64,000 nucleotides of DNA, taken from Limnomonas spitsbergensis. Lineage: Eukaryota > Chlorophyta > Chlorophyceae > Chlamydomonadales. Both the position numbers and the translations under genes were made by a program. Positions 15,201-29,800 of this stretch are shown piece after piece. The stretch is from assembly GCA_037349105.1 (NCBI GenBank), contig JAYJMM010000122.1, positions 1,736,001-1,800,000 of the forward strand, in the 5' to 3' direction. Numbering within the stretch: position 1 is the first letter of the stretch; every line of letters starts with the position of its first letter. The notes below the pieces were generated by a model. It searched no databases. It was not told the DNA's origin and worked only from the letters and a program-made list of their open reading frames with translations.

Positions 15201-18200
15201 CTGCAGATCACGGCACCACCCTTCTGCTTTCAAACAGGTCCAGGGAGTCTGCGTCAGCCTGCTGCATCATTCCCGGTATTCACTCACAACTCTGCAGATC
15301 ACGGCACCACCCTTCTGCTTTCAAACAGGTCCAGGGCGTCTGCGTCAGCCTGCTGCATCATTCCCGGTATTCACTCACAACTCTGCAGATCACGGCACCA
15401 CCCTTCTGCTTTCAAACAGGTCCAGGGAGTCTGCGTCAGCCTGCTGCATCATTCCGGTATTCACTCACAACTCTGCAGATCACGGCACCACCCTTCTGCT
15501 TTCGAACATGTCCAGGGCGTCTGCGTCAGCCTGCTGCATCATTCCCGGTATTCACTCACAGCTCTGCAGATCACGGCACCACCCTTCTGCTTTCAAACAG
15601 GTCCAGGGCGTCTGCGTCAGCCTGCTGCATCATTCCCGGTATTCACTCACAACTCTGCAGATCACGGCACCACCCTTCTGCTTTCGAACAGGTCCAGGGC
15701 GTCTGCGTCAGCCTGCTGCATCATTCCCGGTATTCACTCACAACTCTGCAGATCACGGCACCACCCTTCTGCTTTCGAACAGGTCCAGGGAGTCTGCGTC
15801 AGCCTGCTGCATCATTCCTGGTATTCACTCACAACTCTGCAGATCACGGCACCACCCTTCTGCTTTCAAACAGGTCCAGGGCGTCTGCGTCAGCCTGCTG
15901 CATCATTCCCGGTATTCACTCACAACTCTGCAGATCACGGCACCACCCTTCTGCTTTCGAACAGGTCCAGGGCGTCTGCGTCAGCCTGCTGCATCATTCC
16001 CGGTATTCACTCACAACTCTGCAGATCACGGCACCACCCTTCTGCTTTCGAACAGGTCCAGGGAGTCTGCGTCAGCCTGCTGCATCATTCCTGGTATTCA
16101 CTCACAACTCTGCAGATCACGGCACCACCCTTCTGCTTTCAAACAGGTCCAGGGAGTCTGCGTCAGCCTGCTGCATCATTCCCGGTATTCACTCACAACT
16201 CTGCAGATCACGGCACCACCCTTCTGCTTTCAAACAGGTCCAGGGCGTCTGCGTCAGCCTGCTGCATCATTCCCGGTATTCACTCACAACTCTGCAGATC
16301 ACGGCACCACCCTTCTGCTTTCAAACAGGTCCAGGGCGTCTGCGTCAGCCTGCTGCATCATTCCCGGTATTCACTCACAACTCTGCAGATCACGGCACCA
16401 CCCTTCTGCTTTCAAACAGGTCCAGGGAGTCTGCGTCAGCCTGCTGCATCATTCCCGGTATTCACTCACAACTCTGCAGATCACGGCACCACCCTTCTGC
16501 TTTCGAACAGGTCCAGGGCGTCTGCGTCAGCCTGCTGCATCATTCCCGGTATTCACTCACAACTCTGCAGATCACGGCACCACCCTTCTGCTTTCGAACA
16601 GGTCCAGGGAGTCTGCGTCAGCCTGCTGCATCATTCCCGGTATTCACTCACAACTCTGCAGATCACGGCACCACCCTTCTGCTTTCAAACAGGTCCAGGG
16701 AGTCTGCGTCAGCCTGCTGCATCATTCCCGGTATTCACTCACAACTCTGCAGATCACGGCACCACCCTTCTGCTTTCAAACAGGTCCAGGGAGTCTGCGT
16801 CAGCCTGCTGCATCATTCCCGGTATTCACTCACAACTCTGCAGATCACGGCACCACCCTTCTGCTTTCAAACAGGTCCAGGGAGTCCGCGTCAGCCTGCT
16901 GCATCATTCCGGTATTCACTCACAACTCTGCAGATCACGGCACCACCCTTCTGCTTTCAAACAGGTCCAGGGCGTCTGCGTCAGCCTGCTGCATCATTCC
17001 GGTATTCACTCACAACTCTGCAGATCACGGCACCACCCTTCTGCTTTCGAAACAGGTCCAGGGAGTCCTGCGTCAGCCTGCTGCATCATTCCCGGTATTC
17101 ACTCACAACTCTGCAGATCACGGCACCACCCTTCTGCTTTCGAACATGGTCCAGGGAGTCCGCGTCAGCCTGCTGCATCATTCCCGGTATTCACTCACAA
17201 CTCTGCAGATCACGGCACCACCCTTCTGCTTTCAAACAGGTCCAGGGAGTCTGCGTCAGCCTGCTGCATCATTCCCGGTATTCACTCACAACTCTGCAGA
17301 TCACGGCACCACCCTTCTGCTTTCGAAACAGGTCCAGGGCGTCTGCGTCAGCCTGCTGCATCATTCCCGGTATTCACTCACAACTCTGCAGATCACGGCA
17401 CCACCCTTCTGCTTTCAAACAGGTCCAGGGAGTCTGCGTCAGCCTGCTGCATCATGCCCGGTATTCACTCACAACTCTGCAGATCACGGCACCACCCTTC
17501 TGCTTTCAAACAGGTCCAGGGCGTCTGCGTCAGCCTGCTGCATCATTCCCGGTATTCACTCACAACTCTGCAGATCACGGCACCACCCTTCTGCTTTCAA
17601 ACAGGTCCAGGGAGTCTGCGTCAGCCTGCTGCATCATTCCCGGTATTCACTCACAACTCTGCAGATCACGGCACCACCCTTCTGCTTTCGAACAGGTCCA
17701 GGGCGTCTGCGTCAGCCTGCTGCATCATTCCCGGTATTCACTCACAACTCTGCAGATCACGGCACCACCCTTCTGCTTTCAAACAGGTCCAGGGAGTCTG
17801 CGTCAGCCTGCTGCATCATTCCCGGTATTCGCCCACAACTCTGCAGATCACGGCACCACCCTTCTGCTTTCAAACAGGTCCAGGGAGTCTACGTCAGCCT
17901 GCTGCATCATACCCGGTATTCACTCACAACTCTGCAGATCACGGCACCACCCTTCTGCTTTCAAACAGGTCCAGGGAGTCTGCGTCAGCCTGCTGCATCA
18001 TTCCCGGTATTCACTCACAACTCTGCAGATCACGGCACCACCCTTCTGCTTTCGAACAGGTCCAGGGAGTCTAGCGTCAGCCTGCTGCATCATTCCCGGT
18101 ATTCACTCACAACTCTGCAGATCACGGCACCACCCTTCTGCTTTCAAACAGGTCCAGGGAGTCTGCGTCAGCCTGCTGCATCATTCCCGGTATTCACTCA

Positions 18201-21200
18201 CAACTCTGCAGATCACGGCACCACCCTTCTGCTTTCAAACAGGTCCAGGGCGTCTGCGTCAGCCTGCTGCATCATTCCCGGTATTCACTCACAACTCTGC
18301 AGATCACGGCACCACCCTTCTGCTTTCAAACAGGTCCAGGGCGTCTGCGTCAGCCTGCTGCATCATTCCCGGTATTCACTCACAACTCTGCAGATCACGG
18401 CACCACCCTTCTGCTTTCAAACAGGTCCAGGGCGTCTGCGTCAGCCTGCTGCATCATTCCCGGTATTCACTCACAACTCTGCAGATCACGGCACCACCCT
18501 TCTGCTTTCAAACAGGTCCAGGGAGTCTGCGTCAGCCTGCTGCATCATTCCGGTATTCACTCACAACTCTGCAGATCACGGCACCACCCTTCTGCTTTCA
18601 AACAGGTCCAGGGCGTCCGCGTTCAGCCTGCTGCATCATTCCCGGTATTCACTCACAACTCTGCAGATCACGGCACCACCCTTCTGCTTTCAAACAGGTC
18701 CAGGGCGTCTGCGTCAGCCTGCTGCATCATTCCCGGTATTCACTCACAACTCTGCAGATCACGGCACCACCCTTCTGCTTTCAAACAGGTCCAGGGAGTC
18801 TGCGTCAGCCTGCTGCATCATTCCCGGTATTCACTCACAACTCTGCAGATCACGGCACCACCCTTCTGCTTTCAAACAGGTCCAGGGAGTCCGCGTCAGC
18901 CTGCTGCATCATTCCGGTATTCACTCACAACTCTGCAGATCACGGCACCACCCTTCTGCTTTCAAACAGGTCCAGGGAGTCTGCGTCAGCCTGCTGCATC
19001 ATTCCCGGTATTCACTCACAACTCTGCAGATCACGGCACCACCCTTCTGCTTTCAAACAGGTCCATGGAGTCCTGCGTCAGCCTGCTGCATCATTCCGGT
19101 ATTCACTCACAACTCTGCAGATCACGGCACCACCCTTCTGCTTTCGAAACAGGTCCAGGGCGTCTGCGTCAGCCTGCTGCATCATTCCCGGTATTCACTC
19201 ACAACTCTGCAGATCACGGCACCACCCTTCTGCTTTCGAACAGGTCCAGGGCGTCCTGCGTCAGCCTGCTGTATCATTCCCGGTATTCACTCACAACTCT
19301 GCAGATCACGGCACCACCCTTCTGCTTTCAAACAGGTCCAGGGCGTCTGCGTCAGCCTGCTGCATCATTCCGGTATTCACTCACAACTCTGCAGATCACG
19401 GCACCACCCTTCTGCTTTCAAACAGGTCCAGGGAGTCCGCGTCAGCCTGCTGCATCATTCCCGGTATTCACTCACAACTCTGCAGATCACGGCACCACCC
19501 TTCTGCTTTCAAACAGGTCCAGGGAGTCTGCGTCAGCCTGCTGCATCATTCCCGGTATTCACTCACAACTCTGCAGATCACGGCACCACCCTTCTGCTTT
19601 CAAACAGGTCCAGGGAGTCCGCGTCAGCCTGCTGCATCATTCCGGTATTCACTCACAACTCTGCAGATCACGGCACCACCCTTCTGCTTTCAAACAGGTC
19701 CAGGGCGTCTGCGTCAGCCTGCTGCATCATTCCGGTATTCACTCACAACTCTGCAGATCACGGCACCACCCTTCTGCTTTCAAACAGGTCCAGGGAGTCC
19801 GCGTCAGCCTGCTGCATCATTCCCGGTATTCACTCACAACTCTGCAGATCACGGCACCACCCTTCTGCTTTCAAACAGGTCCAGGGAGTCCTGCGTCAGC
19901 CTGCTGCATCATTCCCGGTATTCACTCACAACTCTGCAGATCACGGCACCACCCTTCTGCTTTCAAACAGGTCCAGGGAGTCTGCGTCAGCCTGCTGCAT
20001 CATTCCCGGTATTCACTCACAACTCTGCAGATCACGGCACCACCCTTCTGCTTTCAAACAGGTCCAGGGAGTCTGCGTCAGCCTGCTGCATCATTCCGGT
20101 ATTCACTCACAACTCTGCAGATCACGGCACCACCCTTCTGCTTTCAAACAGGTCCAGGGAGTCTGCGTCAGCCTGCTGCATCATTCCGGTATTCACTCAC
20201 AACTCTGCAGATCACGGCACCACCCTTCTGCTTTCAAACAGGTCCAGGGCGTCTGCGTCAGCCTGCTGCATCATTCCCGGTATTCACTCACAACTCTGCA
20301 GATCACGGCACCACCCTTCTGCTTTCAAACAGGTCCAGGGCGTCTGCGTCAGCCTGCTGCATCATTCCCGGTATTCACTCACAACTCTGCAGATCACGGC
20401 ACCACCCTTCTGCTTTCAAACAGGTCCAGGGCGTCTGCGTCAGCCTGCTGCATCATTCCCGGTATTCACTCACAACTCTGCAGATCACGGCACCACCCTT
20501 CTGCTTTCAAACAGGTCCAGGGAGTCTGCGTCAGCCTGCTGCATCATTCCGGTATTCACTCACAACTCTGCAGATCACGGCACCACCCTTCTGCTTTCAA
20601 ACAGGTCCAGGGCGTCTGCGTCAGCCTGCTGCATCATTCCCGGTATTCACTCACAACTCTGCAGATCACGGCACCACCCTTCTGCTTTCAAACAGGTCCA
20701 GGGCGTCTGCGTCAGCCTGCTGCATCATTCCCGGTATTCACTCACAACTCTGCAGATCACGGCACCACCCTTCTGCTTTCAAACAGGTCCAGGGAGTCTG
20801 CGTCAGCCTGCTGCATCATTCCCGGTATTCACTCACAACTCTGCAGATCACGGCACCACCCTTCTGCTTTCAAACAGGTCCAGGGAGTCTGCGTCAGCCT
20901 GCTGCATCATTCCCGGTATTCACTCACAACTCTGCAGATCACGGCACCACCCTTCTGCTTTCAAACAGGTCCAGGGCGTCTGCGTCAGCCTGCTGCATCA
21001 TTCCCGGTATTCACTCACAACTCTGCAGATCACGGCACCACCCTTCTGCTTTCAAACAGGTCCAGGGAGTCCGCGTCAGCCTGCTGCATCATTCCGGTAT
21101 TCACTCACAACTCTGCAGATCACGGCACCACCCTTCTGCTTTCAAACAGGTCCAGGGAGTCCGCGTCAGCCTGCTGCATCATTCCGGTATTCACTCACAA

Positions 21201-21689
21201 CTCTGCAGATCACGGCACCACCCTTCTGCTTTCAAACAGGTCCAGGGATTCTGCGTCAGCCTGCTGCATCATTCCCGGTATTCACTCACAACTCTGCAGA
21301 TCACGGCACCACCCTTCTGCTTTCGAACAGGTCCAGGGAGTCTGCGTCAGCCTGCTGCATCATTCCCGGTATTCACTCACAGCTCTGCAGATCACGGCAC
21401 CACCCTTCTGCTTTCAAACAGGTCCAGGGCGTCTGCGTCAGCCTGCTGCATCATTCCCGGTATTCACTCACAACTCTGCAGATCACGGCACCACCCTTCT
21501 GCTTTCGAACAGGTCCAGGGCGTCTGCGTCAGCCTGCTGCATCATTCCCGGTATTCACTCACAACTCTGCAGATCACGGCACCACCCTTCTGCTTTCAAA
21601 CAGGTCCAGGGCGTCTGCGTCAGCCTGCTGTATCATTCCCGGTATTCACTCACAACTCTGCAGATCACGGCACCACCCTTCTGCTTTCA

Positions 21690-24600
21690 AACAGGTCCAA
21701 GGCGTCTGCGTCAGCCTGCTGCATCATTCCCGGTATTCACTCACAACTCTGCAGATCACGGCACCACCCTTCTGCTTTCAAACAGGTCCAGGGAGTCCGC
21801 GTCAGCCTGCTGCATCATTCCCGGTATTCACTCACAACTCTGCAGATCACGGCACCACCCTTCTGCTTTCAAACAGGTCCAGGGAGTCTGCGTCAGCCTG
21901 CTGCATCATTCCTGGTATTCACTCACAACTCTGCAGATCACGGCACCACCCTTCTGCTTTCAAACAGGTCCAGGGAGTCCGCGTTAGCCTGCTGCATCAT
22001 TCCCGGTATTCACTCACAACTCTGCAGATCACGGCACCACCCTTCTGCTTTCAAACAGGTCCAGGGCGTCTGCGTCAGCCTGCTGCATCATTCCCGGTAT
22101 TCACTCACAACTCTGCAGATCACGGCACCACCCTTCTGCTTTCAAACAGGTCCAGGGCGTCTGCGTCAGCCTGCTGCATCATTCCCGGTATTCACTCACA
22201 ACTCTGCAGATCACGGCACCACCCTTCTGCTTTCAAACAGGTCCAGGGAGTCTGCGTCAGCCTGCTGCATCATTCCCGGTATTCACTCACAACTCTGCAG
22301 ATCACGGCACCACCCTTCTGCTTTCAAACAGGTCCAGGGAGTCCGCGTCAGCCTGCTGCATCATTCCGGTATTCACTCACAACTCTGCAGATCACGGCAC
22401 CACCCTTCTGCTTTCAAACAGGTCCAGGGAGTCTGCGTCAGCCTGCTGCATCATTCCGGTATTCACTCACAACTCTGCAGATCACGGCACCACCCTTCTG
22501 CTTTCAAACAGGTCCAGGGAGTCTGCGTCAGCCTGCTGCATCATTCCCGGTATTCACTCACAACTCTGCAGATCACGGCACCACCCTTCTGCTTTCAAAC
22601 AGGTCCAGGGCGTCTGCGTCAGCCTGCTGCATCATTCCCGGTATTCACTCACAACTCTGCAGATCACGGCACCACCCTTCTGCTTTCAAACAGGTCCAGG
22701 GCGTCTGCGTCAGCCTGCTGCATCATTCCCGGTATTCACTCACAACTCTGCAGATCACGGCACCACCCTTCTGCTTTCAAACAGGTCCAGGGAGTCCGCG
22801 TCAGCCTGCTGCATCATTCCGGTATTCACTCACAACTCTGCAGATCACGGCACCACCCTTCTGCTTTCAAACAGGTCCAGGGAGTCTGCGTCAGCCTGCT
22901 GCATCATTCCGGTATTCACTCACAACTCTGCAGATCACGGCACCACCCTTCTGCTTTCAAACAGGTCCAGGGCGTCTGCGTCAGCCTGCTGCATCATTCC
23001 CGGTATTCACTCACAACTCTGCAGATCACGGCACCACCCTTCTGCTTTCAAACAGGTCCAGGGCGTCTGCGTCAGCCTGCTGTATCATTCCCGGTATTCA
23101 CTCACAACTCTGCAGATCACGGCACCACCCTTCTGCTTTCAAACAGGTCCAGGGAGTCCGCGTCAGCCTGCTGCATCATTCCCGGTATTCACTCACAACT
23201 CTGCAGATCACGGCACCACCCTTCTGCTTTCAAACAGGTCCAGGGCGTCTGCGTCAGCCTGCTGCATCATTCCCGGTATTCACTCACAACTCTGCAGATC
23301 ACGGCACCACCCTTCTGCTTTCAAACAGGTCCAGGGAGTCCGCGTCAGCCTGCTGCATCATTCCGGTATTCACTCACAACTCTGCAGATCACGGCACCAC
23401 CCTTCTGCTTTCAAACAGGTCCAGGGAGTCTGCGTCAGCCTGCTGCATCATTCCGGTATTCACTCACAACTCTGCAGATCACGGCACCACCCTTCTGCTT
23501 TCGAACAGGTCCAGGGCGTCTGCGTCAGCCTGCTGCATCATTCCCGGTATTCACTCACAGCTCTGCAGATCACGGCACCACCCTTCTGCTTTCAAACAGG
23601 TCCAGGGCGTCTGCGTCAGCCTGCTGCATCATTCCCGGTATTCACTCACAACTCTGCAGATCACGGCACCACCCTTCTGCTTTCAAACAGGTCCAGGGCG
23701 TCTGCGTCAGCCTGCTGCATCATTCCCGGTATTCACTCACAACTCTGCAGATCACGGCACCACCCTTCTGCTTTCAAACAGGTCCAGGGAGTCTGCGTCA
23801 GCCTGCTGCATCATTCCCGGTATTCACTCACAACTCTGCAGATCACGGCACCACCCTTCTGCTTTCAAACAGGTCCAGGGCGTCTGCGTCAGCCTGCTGT
23901 ATCATTCCCGGTATTCACTCACAACTCTGCAGATCACGGCACCACCCTTCTGCTTTCGAACAGGTCCAGGGCGTCTGCGTCAGCCTGCTGCATCATTCCC
24001 GGTATTCACTCACAACTCTGCAGATCACGGCACCACCCTTCTGCTTTCAAACAGGTCCAGGGAGTCTGCGTCAGCCTGCTGCATCATTCCTGGTATTCAC
24101 TCACAACTCTGCAGATCACGGCACCACCCTTCTGCTTTCAAACAGGTCCAGGGAGTCTGCGTCAGCCTGCTGCATCATTCCCGGTATTCACTCACAACTC
24201 TGCAGATCACGGCACCACCCTTCTGCTTTCAAACAGGTCCAGGGCGTGTGCGTCAGCCTGCTGCATCATTCCCGGTATTCACTCACAACTCTGCAGATCA
24301 CGGCACCACCCTTCTGCTTTCAAACAGGTCCAGGGCGTCTGCGTCAGCCTGCTGCATCATTCCCGGTATTCACTCACAACTCTGCAGATCACGGCACCAC
24401 CCTTCTGCTTTCAAACAGGTCCAGGGAGTCTGCGTCAGCCTGCTGCATCATTCCTGGTATTCACTCACAACTCTGCAGATCACGGCACCACCCTTCTGCT
24501 TTCAAACAGGTCCAGGGAGTCTGCGTCAGCCTGCTGCATCATTCCCGGTATTCACTCACAACTCTGCAGATCACGGCACCACCCTTCTGCTTTCAAACAG

Positions 24601-27600
24601 GTCCAGGGCGTGTGCGTCAGCCTGCTGCATCATTCCCGGTATTCACTCACAACTCTGCAGATCACGGCACCACCCTTCTGCTTTCAAACAGGTCCAGGGC
24701 GTCTGCGTCAGCCTGCTGCATCATTCCCGGTATTCACTCACAACTCTGCAGATCACGGCACCACCCTTCTGCTTTCAAACAGGTCCAGGGATTCTGCGTC
24801 AGCCTGCTGCATCATTCCCGGTATTCACTCACAACTCTGCAGATCACGGCACCACCCTTCTGCTTTCAAACAGGTCCAGGGAGTCTGCGTCAGCCTGCTG
24901 CATCATTCCCGGTATTCACTCACAACTCTGCAGATCACGGCACCACCCTTCTGCTTTCGAACAGGTCCAGGGAGTCTGCGTCAGCCTGCTGCATCATTCC
25001 CGGTATTCACTCACAACTCTGCAGATCACGGCACCACCCTTCTGCTTTCAAACAGGTCCAGGGAGTCTGCGTCAGCCTGCTGCATCATTCCCGGTATTCA
25101 CTCACAACTCTGCAGATCACGGCACCACCCTTCTGCTTTCAAACAGGTCCAGGGATTCTGCGTCAGCCTGCTGCATCATTCCCGGTATTCACTCACAACT
25201 CTGCAGATCACGGCACCACCCTTCTGCTTTCAAACAGGTCCAGGGAGTCTGCGTCAGCCTGCTGCATCATTCCCGGTATTCACTCACAACTCTGCAGATC
25301 ACGGCACCACCCTTCTGCTTTCGAACAGGTCCAGGGCGTCTGCGTCAGCCTGCTGCATCATTCCCGGTATTCACTCACAACTCTGCAGATCACGGCACCA
25401 CCCTTCTGCTTTCGAACAGGTCCAGGGAGTCTGCGTCAGCCTGCTGCATCATTCCCGGTATTCACTCACAACTCTGCAGATCACGGCACCACCCTTCTGC
25501 TTTCAAACAGGTCCAGGGCGTCTGCGTCAGCCTGCTGTATCATTCCCGGTATTCACTCACAACTCTGCAGATCACGGCACCACCCTTCTGCTTTCAAACA
25601 GGTCCAAGGCGTCTGCGTCAGCCTGCTGCATCATTCCCGGTATTCACTCACAACTCTGCAGATCACGGCACCACCCTTCTGCTTTCAAACAGGTCCAGGG
25701 AGTCCGCGTCAGCCTGCTGCATCATTCCCGGTATTCACTCACAACTCTGCAGATCACGGCACCACCCTTCTGCTTTCAAACAGGTCCAGGGAGTCTGCGT
25801 CAGCCTGCTGCATCATTCCTGGTATTCACTCACAACTCTGCAGATCACGGCACCACCCTTCTGCTTTCAAACAGGTCCAGGGAGTCCGCGTTAGCCTGCT
25901 GCATCATTCCCGGTATTCACTCACAACTCTGCAGATCACGGCACCACCCTTCTGCTTTCAAACAGGTCCAGGGCGTCTGCGTCAGCCTGCTGCATCATTC
26001 CCGGTATTCACTCACAACTCTGCAGATCACGGCACCACCCTTCTGCTTTCAAACAGGTCCAGGGCGTCTGCGTCAGCCTGCTGCATCATTCCCGGTATTC
26101 ACTCACAACTCTGCAGATCACGGCACCACCCTTCTGCTTTCAAACAGGTCCAGGGAGTCTGCGTCAGCCTGCTGCATCATTCCCGGTATTCACTCACAAC
26201 TCTGCAGATCACGGCACCACCCTTCTGCTTTCAAACAGGTCCAGGGAGTCCGCGTCAGCCTGCTGCATCATTCCGGTATTCACTCACAACTCTGCAGATC
26301 ACGGCACCACCCTTCTGCTTTCAAACAGGTCCAGGGAGTCTGCGTCAGCCTGCTGCATCATTCCGGTATTCACTCACAACTCTGCAGATCACGGCACCAC
26401 CCTTCTGCTTTCAAACAGGTCCAGGGAGTCTGCGTCAGCCTGCTGCATCATTCCCGGTATTCACTCACAACTCTGCAGATCACGGCACCACCCTTCTGCT
26501 TTCAAACAGGTCCAGGGCGTCTGCGTCAGCCTGCTGCATCATTCCCGGTATTCACTCACAACTCTGCAGATCACGGCACCACCCTTCTGCTTTCAAACAG
26601 GTCCAGGGCGTCTGCGTCAGCCTGCTGCATCATTCCCGGTATTCACTCACAACTCTGCAGATCACGGCACCACCCTTCTGCTTTCAAACAGGTCCAGGGA
26701 GTCCGCGTCAGCCTGCTGCATCATTCCGGTATTCACTCACAACTCTGCAGATCACGGCACCACCCTTCTGCTTTCAAACAGGTCCAGGGAGTCTGCGTCA
26801 GCCTGCTGCATCATTCCGGTATTCACTCACAACTCTGCAGATCACGGCACCACCCTTCTGCTTTCAAACAGGTCCAGGGCGTCTGCGTCAGCCTGCTGCA
26901 TCATTCCCGGTATTCACTCACAACTCTGCAGATCACGGCACCACCCTTCTGCTTTCAAACAGGTCCAGGGAGTCTGCGTCAGCCTGCTGCATCATTCCCG
27001 GTATTCACTCACAACTCTGCAGATCACGGCACCACCCTTCTGCTTTCGAACAGGTCCAGGGCGTCTGCGTCAGCCTGCTGCATCATTCCCGGTATTCACT
27101 CACAACTCTGCAGATCACGGCACCACCCTTCTGCTTTCAAACAGGTCCAGGGAGTCTGCGTCAGCCTGCTGCATCATTCCCGGTATTCACTCACAACTCT
27201 GCAGATCACGGCACCACCCTTCTGCTTTCAAACAGGTCCAGGGATTCTGCGTCAGCCTGCTGCATCATTCCCGGTATTCACTCACAACTCTGCAGATCAC
27301 GGCACCACCCTTCTGCTTTCAAACAGGTCCAGGGAGTCTGCGTCAGCCTGCTGCATCATTCCCGGTATTCACTCACAACTCTGCAGATCACGGCACCACC
27401 CTTCTGCTTTCGAACAGGTCCAGGGCGTCTGCGTCAGCCTGCTGCATCATTCCCGGTATTCACTCACAACTCTGCAGATCACGGCACCACCCTTCTGCTT
27501 TCGAACAGGTCCAGGGAGTCTGCGTCAGCCTGCTGCATCATTCCCGGTATTCACTCACAACTCTGCAGATCACGGCACCACCCTTCTGCTTTCAAACAGG

Positions 27601-29800
27601 TCCAGGGCGTCTGCGTCAGCCTGCTGTATCATTCCCGGTATTCACTCACAACTCTGCAGATCACGGCACCACCCTTCTGCTTTCAAACAGGTCCAAGGCG
27701 TCTGCGTCAGCCTGCTGCATCATTCCCGGTATTCACTCACAACTCTGCAGATCACGGCACCACCCTTCTGCTTTCAAACAGGTCCAGGGAGTCCGCGTCA
27801 GCCTGCTGCATCATTCCCGGTATTCACTCACAACTCTGCAGATCACGGCACCACCCTTCTGCTTTCAAACAGGTCCAGGGAGTCTGCGTCAGCCTGCTGC
27901 ATCATTCCTGGTATTCACTCACAACTCTGCAGATCACGGCACCACCCTTCTGCTTTCAAACAGGTCCAGGGAGTCCGCGTTAGCCTGCTGCATCATTCCC
28001 GGTATTCACTCACAACTCTGCAGATCACGGCACCACCCTTCTGCTTTCAAACAGGTCCAGGGCGTCTGCGTCAGCCTGCTGCATCATTCCCGGTATTCAC
28101 TCACAACTCTGCAGATCACGGCACCACCCTTCTGCTTTCAAACAGGTCCAGGGCGTCTGCGTCAGCCTGCTGCATCATTCCCGGTATTCACTCACAACTC
28201 TGCAGATCACGGCACCACCCTTCTGCTTTCAAACAGGTCCAGGGAGTCTGCGTCAGCCTGCTGCATCATTCCCGGTATTCACTCACAACTCTGCAGATCA
28301 CGGCACCACCCTTCTGCTTTCAAACAGGTCCAGGGAGTCCGCGTCAGCCTGCTGCATCATTCCGGTATTCACTCACAACTCTGCAGATCACGGCACCACC
28401 CTTCTGCTTTCAAACAGGTCCAGGGAGTCTGCGTCAGCCTGCTGCATCATTCCGGTATTCACTCACAACTCTGCAGATCACGGCACCACCCTTCTGCTTT
28501 CAAACAGGTCCAGGGAGTCTGCGTCAGCCTGCTGCATCATTCCCGGTATTCACTCACAACTCTGCAGATCACGGCACCACCCTTCTGCTTTCAAACAGGT
28601 CCAGGGCGTCTGCGTCAGCCTGCTGCATCATTCCCGGTATTCACTCACAACTCTGCAGATCACGGCACCACCCTTCTGCTTTCAAACAGGTCCAGGGCGT
28701 CTGCGTCAGCCTGCTGCATCATTCCCGGTATTCACTCACAACTCTGCAGATCACGGCACCACCCTTCTGCTTTCAAACAGGTCCAGGGAGTCCGCGTCAG
28801 CCTGCTGCATCATTCCGGTATTCACTCACAACTCTGCAGATCACGGCACCACCCTTCTGCTTTCAAACAGGTCCAGGGAGTCTGCGTCAGCCTGCTGCAT
28901 CATTCCGGTATTCACTCACAACTCTGCAGATCACGGCACCACCCTTCTGCTTTCAAACAGGTCCAGGGCGTCTGCGTCAGCCTGCTGCATCATTCCCGGT
29001 ATTCACTCACAACTCTGCAGATCACGGCACCACCCTTCTGCTTTCAAACAGGTCCAGGGCGTCTGCGTCAGCCTGCTGTATCATTCCCGGTATTCACTCA
29101 CAACTCTGCAGATCACGGCACCACCCTTCTGCTTTCAAACAGGTCCAGGGAGTCCGCGTCAGCCTGCTGCATCATTCCCGGTATTCACTCACAACTCTGC
29201 AGATCACGGCACCACCCTTCTGCTTTCAAACAGGTCCAGGGCGTCTGCGTCAGCCTGCTGCATCATTCCCGGTATTCACTCACAACTCTGCAGATCACGG
29301 CACCACCCTTCTGCTTTCAAACAGGTCCAGGGAGTCCGCGTCAGCCTGCTGCATCATTCCGGTATTCACTCACAACTCTGCAGATCACGGCACCACCCTT
29401 CTGCTTTCAAACAGGTCCAGGGAGTCTGCGTCAGCCTGCTGCATCATTCCGGTATTCACTCACAACTCTGCAGATCACGGCACCACCCTTCTGCTTTCGA
29501 ACAGGTCCAGGGCGTCTGCGTCAGCCTGCTGCATCATTCCCGGTATTCACTCACAGCTCTGCAGATCACGGCACCACCCTTCTGCTTTCAAACAGGTCCA
29601 GGGCGTCTGCGTCAGCCTGCTGCATCATTCCCGGTATTCACTCACAACTCTGCAGATCACGGCACCACCCTTCTGCTTTCGAACAGGTCCAGGGCGTCTG
29701 CGTCAGCCTGCTGCATCATTCCCGGTATTCACTCACAACTCTGCAGATCACGGCACCACCCTTCTGCTTTCAAACAGGTCCAGGGAGTCTGCGTCAGCCT
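21690..29800 (-). repeat. Nested higher-order repeats, offsets 3,907 and 2,089 bp
   Basis: The marker pair GTCCAAGGCG followed about 285 bp later by GCGTTAGCC occurs three times: near 21,697/21,983, 25,604/25,890 and 27,693/27,979. The spacings are 3,907 and 2,089 bp, about 43 and 23 units. The units that follow each GCGTTAGCC match in variant order for a kilobase or more. The outer limits are not mapped precisely. Confidence 0.7.
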
